Of a stretch of DNA of 64,000 bases, positions 62,792 through 64,000 are shown in pieces. Each line of letters starts with the position of its first letter. Position 1 is the first letter of the stretch. The position numbers and the translations under genes are program-made. Below the pieces are notes generated by a model, which did no database searches, was not told the DNA's origin, and worked only from the letters and a program-made list of their open reading frames with translations. Origin of the DNA: Sanderia malayensis (taxonomy: Eukaryota; Cnidaria; Scyphozoa; Semaeostomeae; Pelagiidae); contig RQOL01000479.1 of the NCBI GenBank assembly GCA_013076295.1, positions 186,001 through 250,000 on the forward strand, read 5' to 3'.

Positions 62792-64000
62792 GACACGCAA
62801 AGTAATATACTTCCAGTTGAAATTATGCAAGTTTTATTAGTTCCATCTATTCACCGAACACACGGTCCATAGAATCCCTGAGCCCCGGTTTCCATTCCAG
62901 GTTGTTCCAGGTCTATGTTTTCCCGTGATGCGAGAATCCACCACTTTATTCAGCGTGGCAGAAACACCTGAACTCAAAACCCACGTAGAGAAGAAGCTCC
63001 GTTAACAATACATCAGGTTTCTGAAAAACATCAGAAAACCATTGCGAATGAATTGATCCACTGGATTTGAGATTTTGATTAAAAAAATAAACAATTTAAA
63101 AAATACAGATTAAGTCTCTCCCGAGAACACGGTGCATGTAATCCCGAGCCCCGTTTGCCATTCCAAGTTGTTTCGGGTCCATGTTTTTCCCAATGCACAA
63201 ATTTCAGAGCTATTTAGCCAGTGTGGTAGAAACGCCCCAACTCGAACCCCACGCAGAGAAGCTTTTTGAAAAAGCATAAGATTTGTGAGTACTTAATATC
63301 AGAAAACAGAATTTGATTGAATTTATTAATTTCATTCAAGATTGCAACTAAATAATATACAATTTTAATACAACAGATGGCACTCAATAACGCATGTCTA
63401 CAACTACACGAATTCCATGAAAGCAATACAGAAGCCCATTATGAAAATTTTAGAAGGGCCCGAAGTTGAATACTTCTAAACACCCAGGCACCAGTCGAAA
63501 TTGAATATATAGAAGCGTTTTAAATACAGCAGATCATGAAAGTTTTTAAATAACTCACTCACATATTTCACAGGCCAAAATCCACAACTTTTTGCTTTGA
63601 ATAGCTAATCAAGCTCAGTGGCAGGCACTTTTAGAATCCACGTGGAATTGAAGCAACCTTTTCAGGGTTATCTGACCCAGAAAGAAAGTGGTGTGCTTGA
63701 AAGATGAAATCGCAATGTTAGCCTGCGGATGGCAAGTCGGCAATAGTAATTCAGCAAAATAGCGTTTGGGCAACTCCACGTGTTCAGAACGCCTTCGGTT
63801 CAGTGAAATCCCGAAATTGCTGTTTCTGAAATTCATGAGTTACATCGTTGTATCCAAACCTGTTCTTATAAAAGCAAAATTTGATCATTCATCGGTTTAG
63901 TATTCGATTTGACATAGTGGAGATTTGTAAAGCAAAGAATAATTTAGAATTTAGAGCGCACAAAAATTTCTATAAACCAGCTCATCAGAATATCTTGAAA
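62792..64000 (+). repeat. E unit 5, cut by the window edge
   Basis: Aligns with the first 1.2 kb of E. The 70-codon minus frame is open (63214-63426). The 68-codon frame is altered by loss of one T near 63,668. Confidence 0.88.

Larger units (their letters stand above)
9896..64000. repeat. Nested head-to-tail satellite array (54 kb, open on the right)
   Basis: From 9896 to the window edge the DNA is built only from modules M, ACAT, B1/B2, A, P, D and E, all in one orientation. Module order is conserved over many copies. There are two composite unit types (about 4.9 kb and 6-7 kb). The window ends inside an E unit, so the array is larger than what is seen. Confidence 0.95.

Overview
The window is eukaryotic DNA: AT-rich, with short introns, a rolling-circle (Helitron) transposon relic and a very large nested satellite array. 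A metazoan, perhaps a marine invertebrate such as a cnidarian, would fit, but nothing here fixes the taxon. No intact host gene, rRNA, tRNA or CRISPR array was found.

Left part, 1 to about 9,895: single-copy AT-rich flank. The only recognisable gene is a decayed Helitron Rep/helicase on the minus strand at 3,689-8,189. It can be rebuilt as four exons separated by three short introns (258, 127 and 106 bp) that keep the reading frame. It carries the HUH and two-tyrosine motifs of the Rep endonuclease and the Walker A, Walker B and later motifs of a PIF1-type SF1 helicase. An in-frame stop (7,419-7,421), a frameshift (about 5,103-5,160) and a 129-bp internal tandem duplication disable or disturb it. 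At 9,475-9,768 two small stretches bounded by good splice sites may belong to an unrecognised plus-strand transcript.

Right part, about 9,896 to 64,000 and continuing past the edge: a nested array, every unit in the same orientation. I named its modules as follows. M is a 14-bp minisatellite (ACAATACATACCCT), 0.15-2.9 kb per block. ACAT is a tetranucleotide microsatellite. B1 and B2 are related GC-rich cores of about 104 bp with hairpins. A is an AT-rich spacer (long about 1.45 kb, short about 0.99 kb) ending in a TATA-like box beside B2. P is a 38-bp palindrome ending in CTAG. D is a 61-bp tandem repeat (6 or 8 copies). E is a 1.94-kb unit.

Two higher-order repeats are built from these modules. 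Type I (16-38 kb) repeats at about 4.89 kb: A-short, B2, ACAT, B1, M, A-long, B2, ACAT, B1, ACAT, B1, M. Type II (11-16 kb and 40-64 kb) is A-long, B2, ACAT, P, D, E, ACAT, B1, M. It repeats at alternating 7.1 and 6.03 kb, which makes a 13.1-kb dimer. A chimeric unit near 38.7-39.0 kb joins the two types. The long open frames through M and ACAT are by-products of stop-free simple repeats, not genes.

The most interesting points are the nested array itself, the palindrome P (which resembles a Helitron 3' end, in the same window as a Helitron Rep/helicase), the strand asymmetry of M, and the signs of recent unequal exchange and gene conversion. Single-base deletions concentrated in some copies suggest consensus errors in parts of the assembly.
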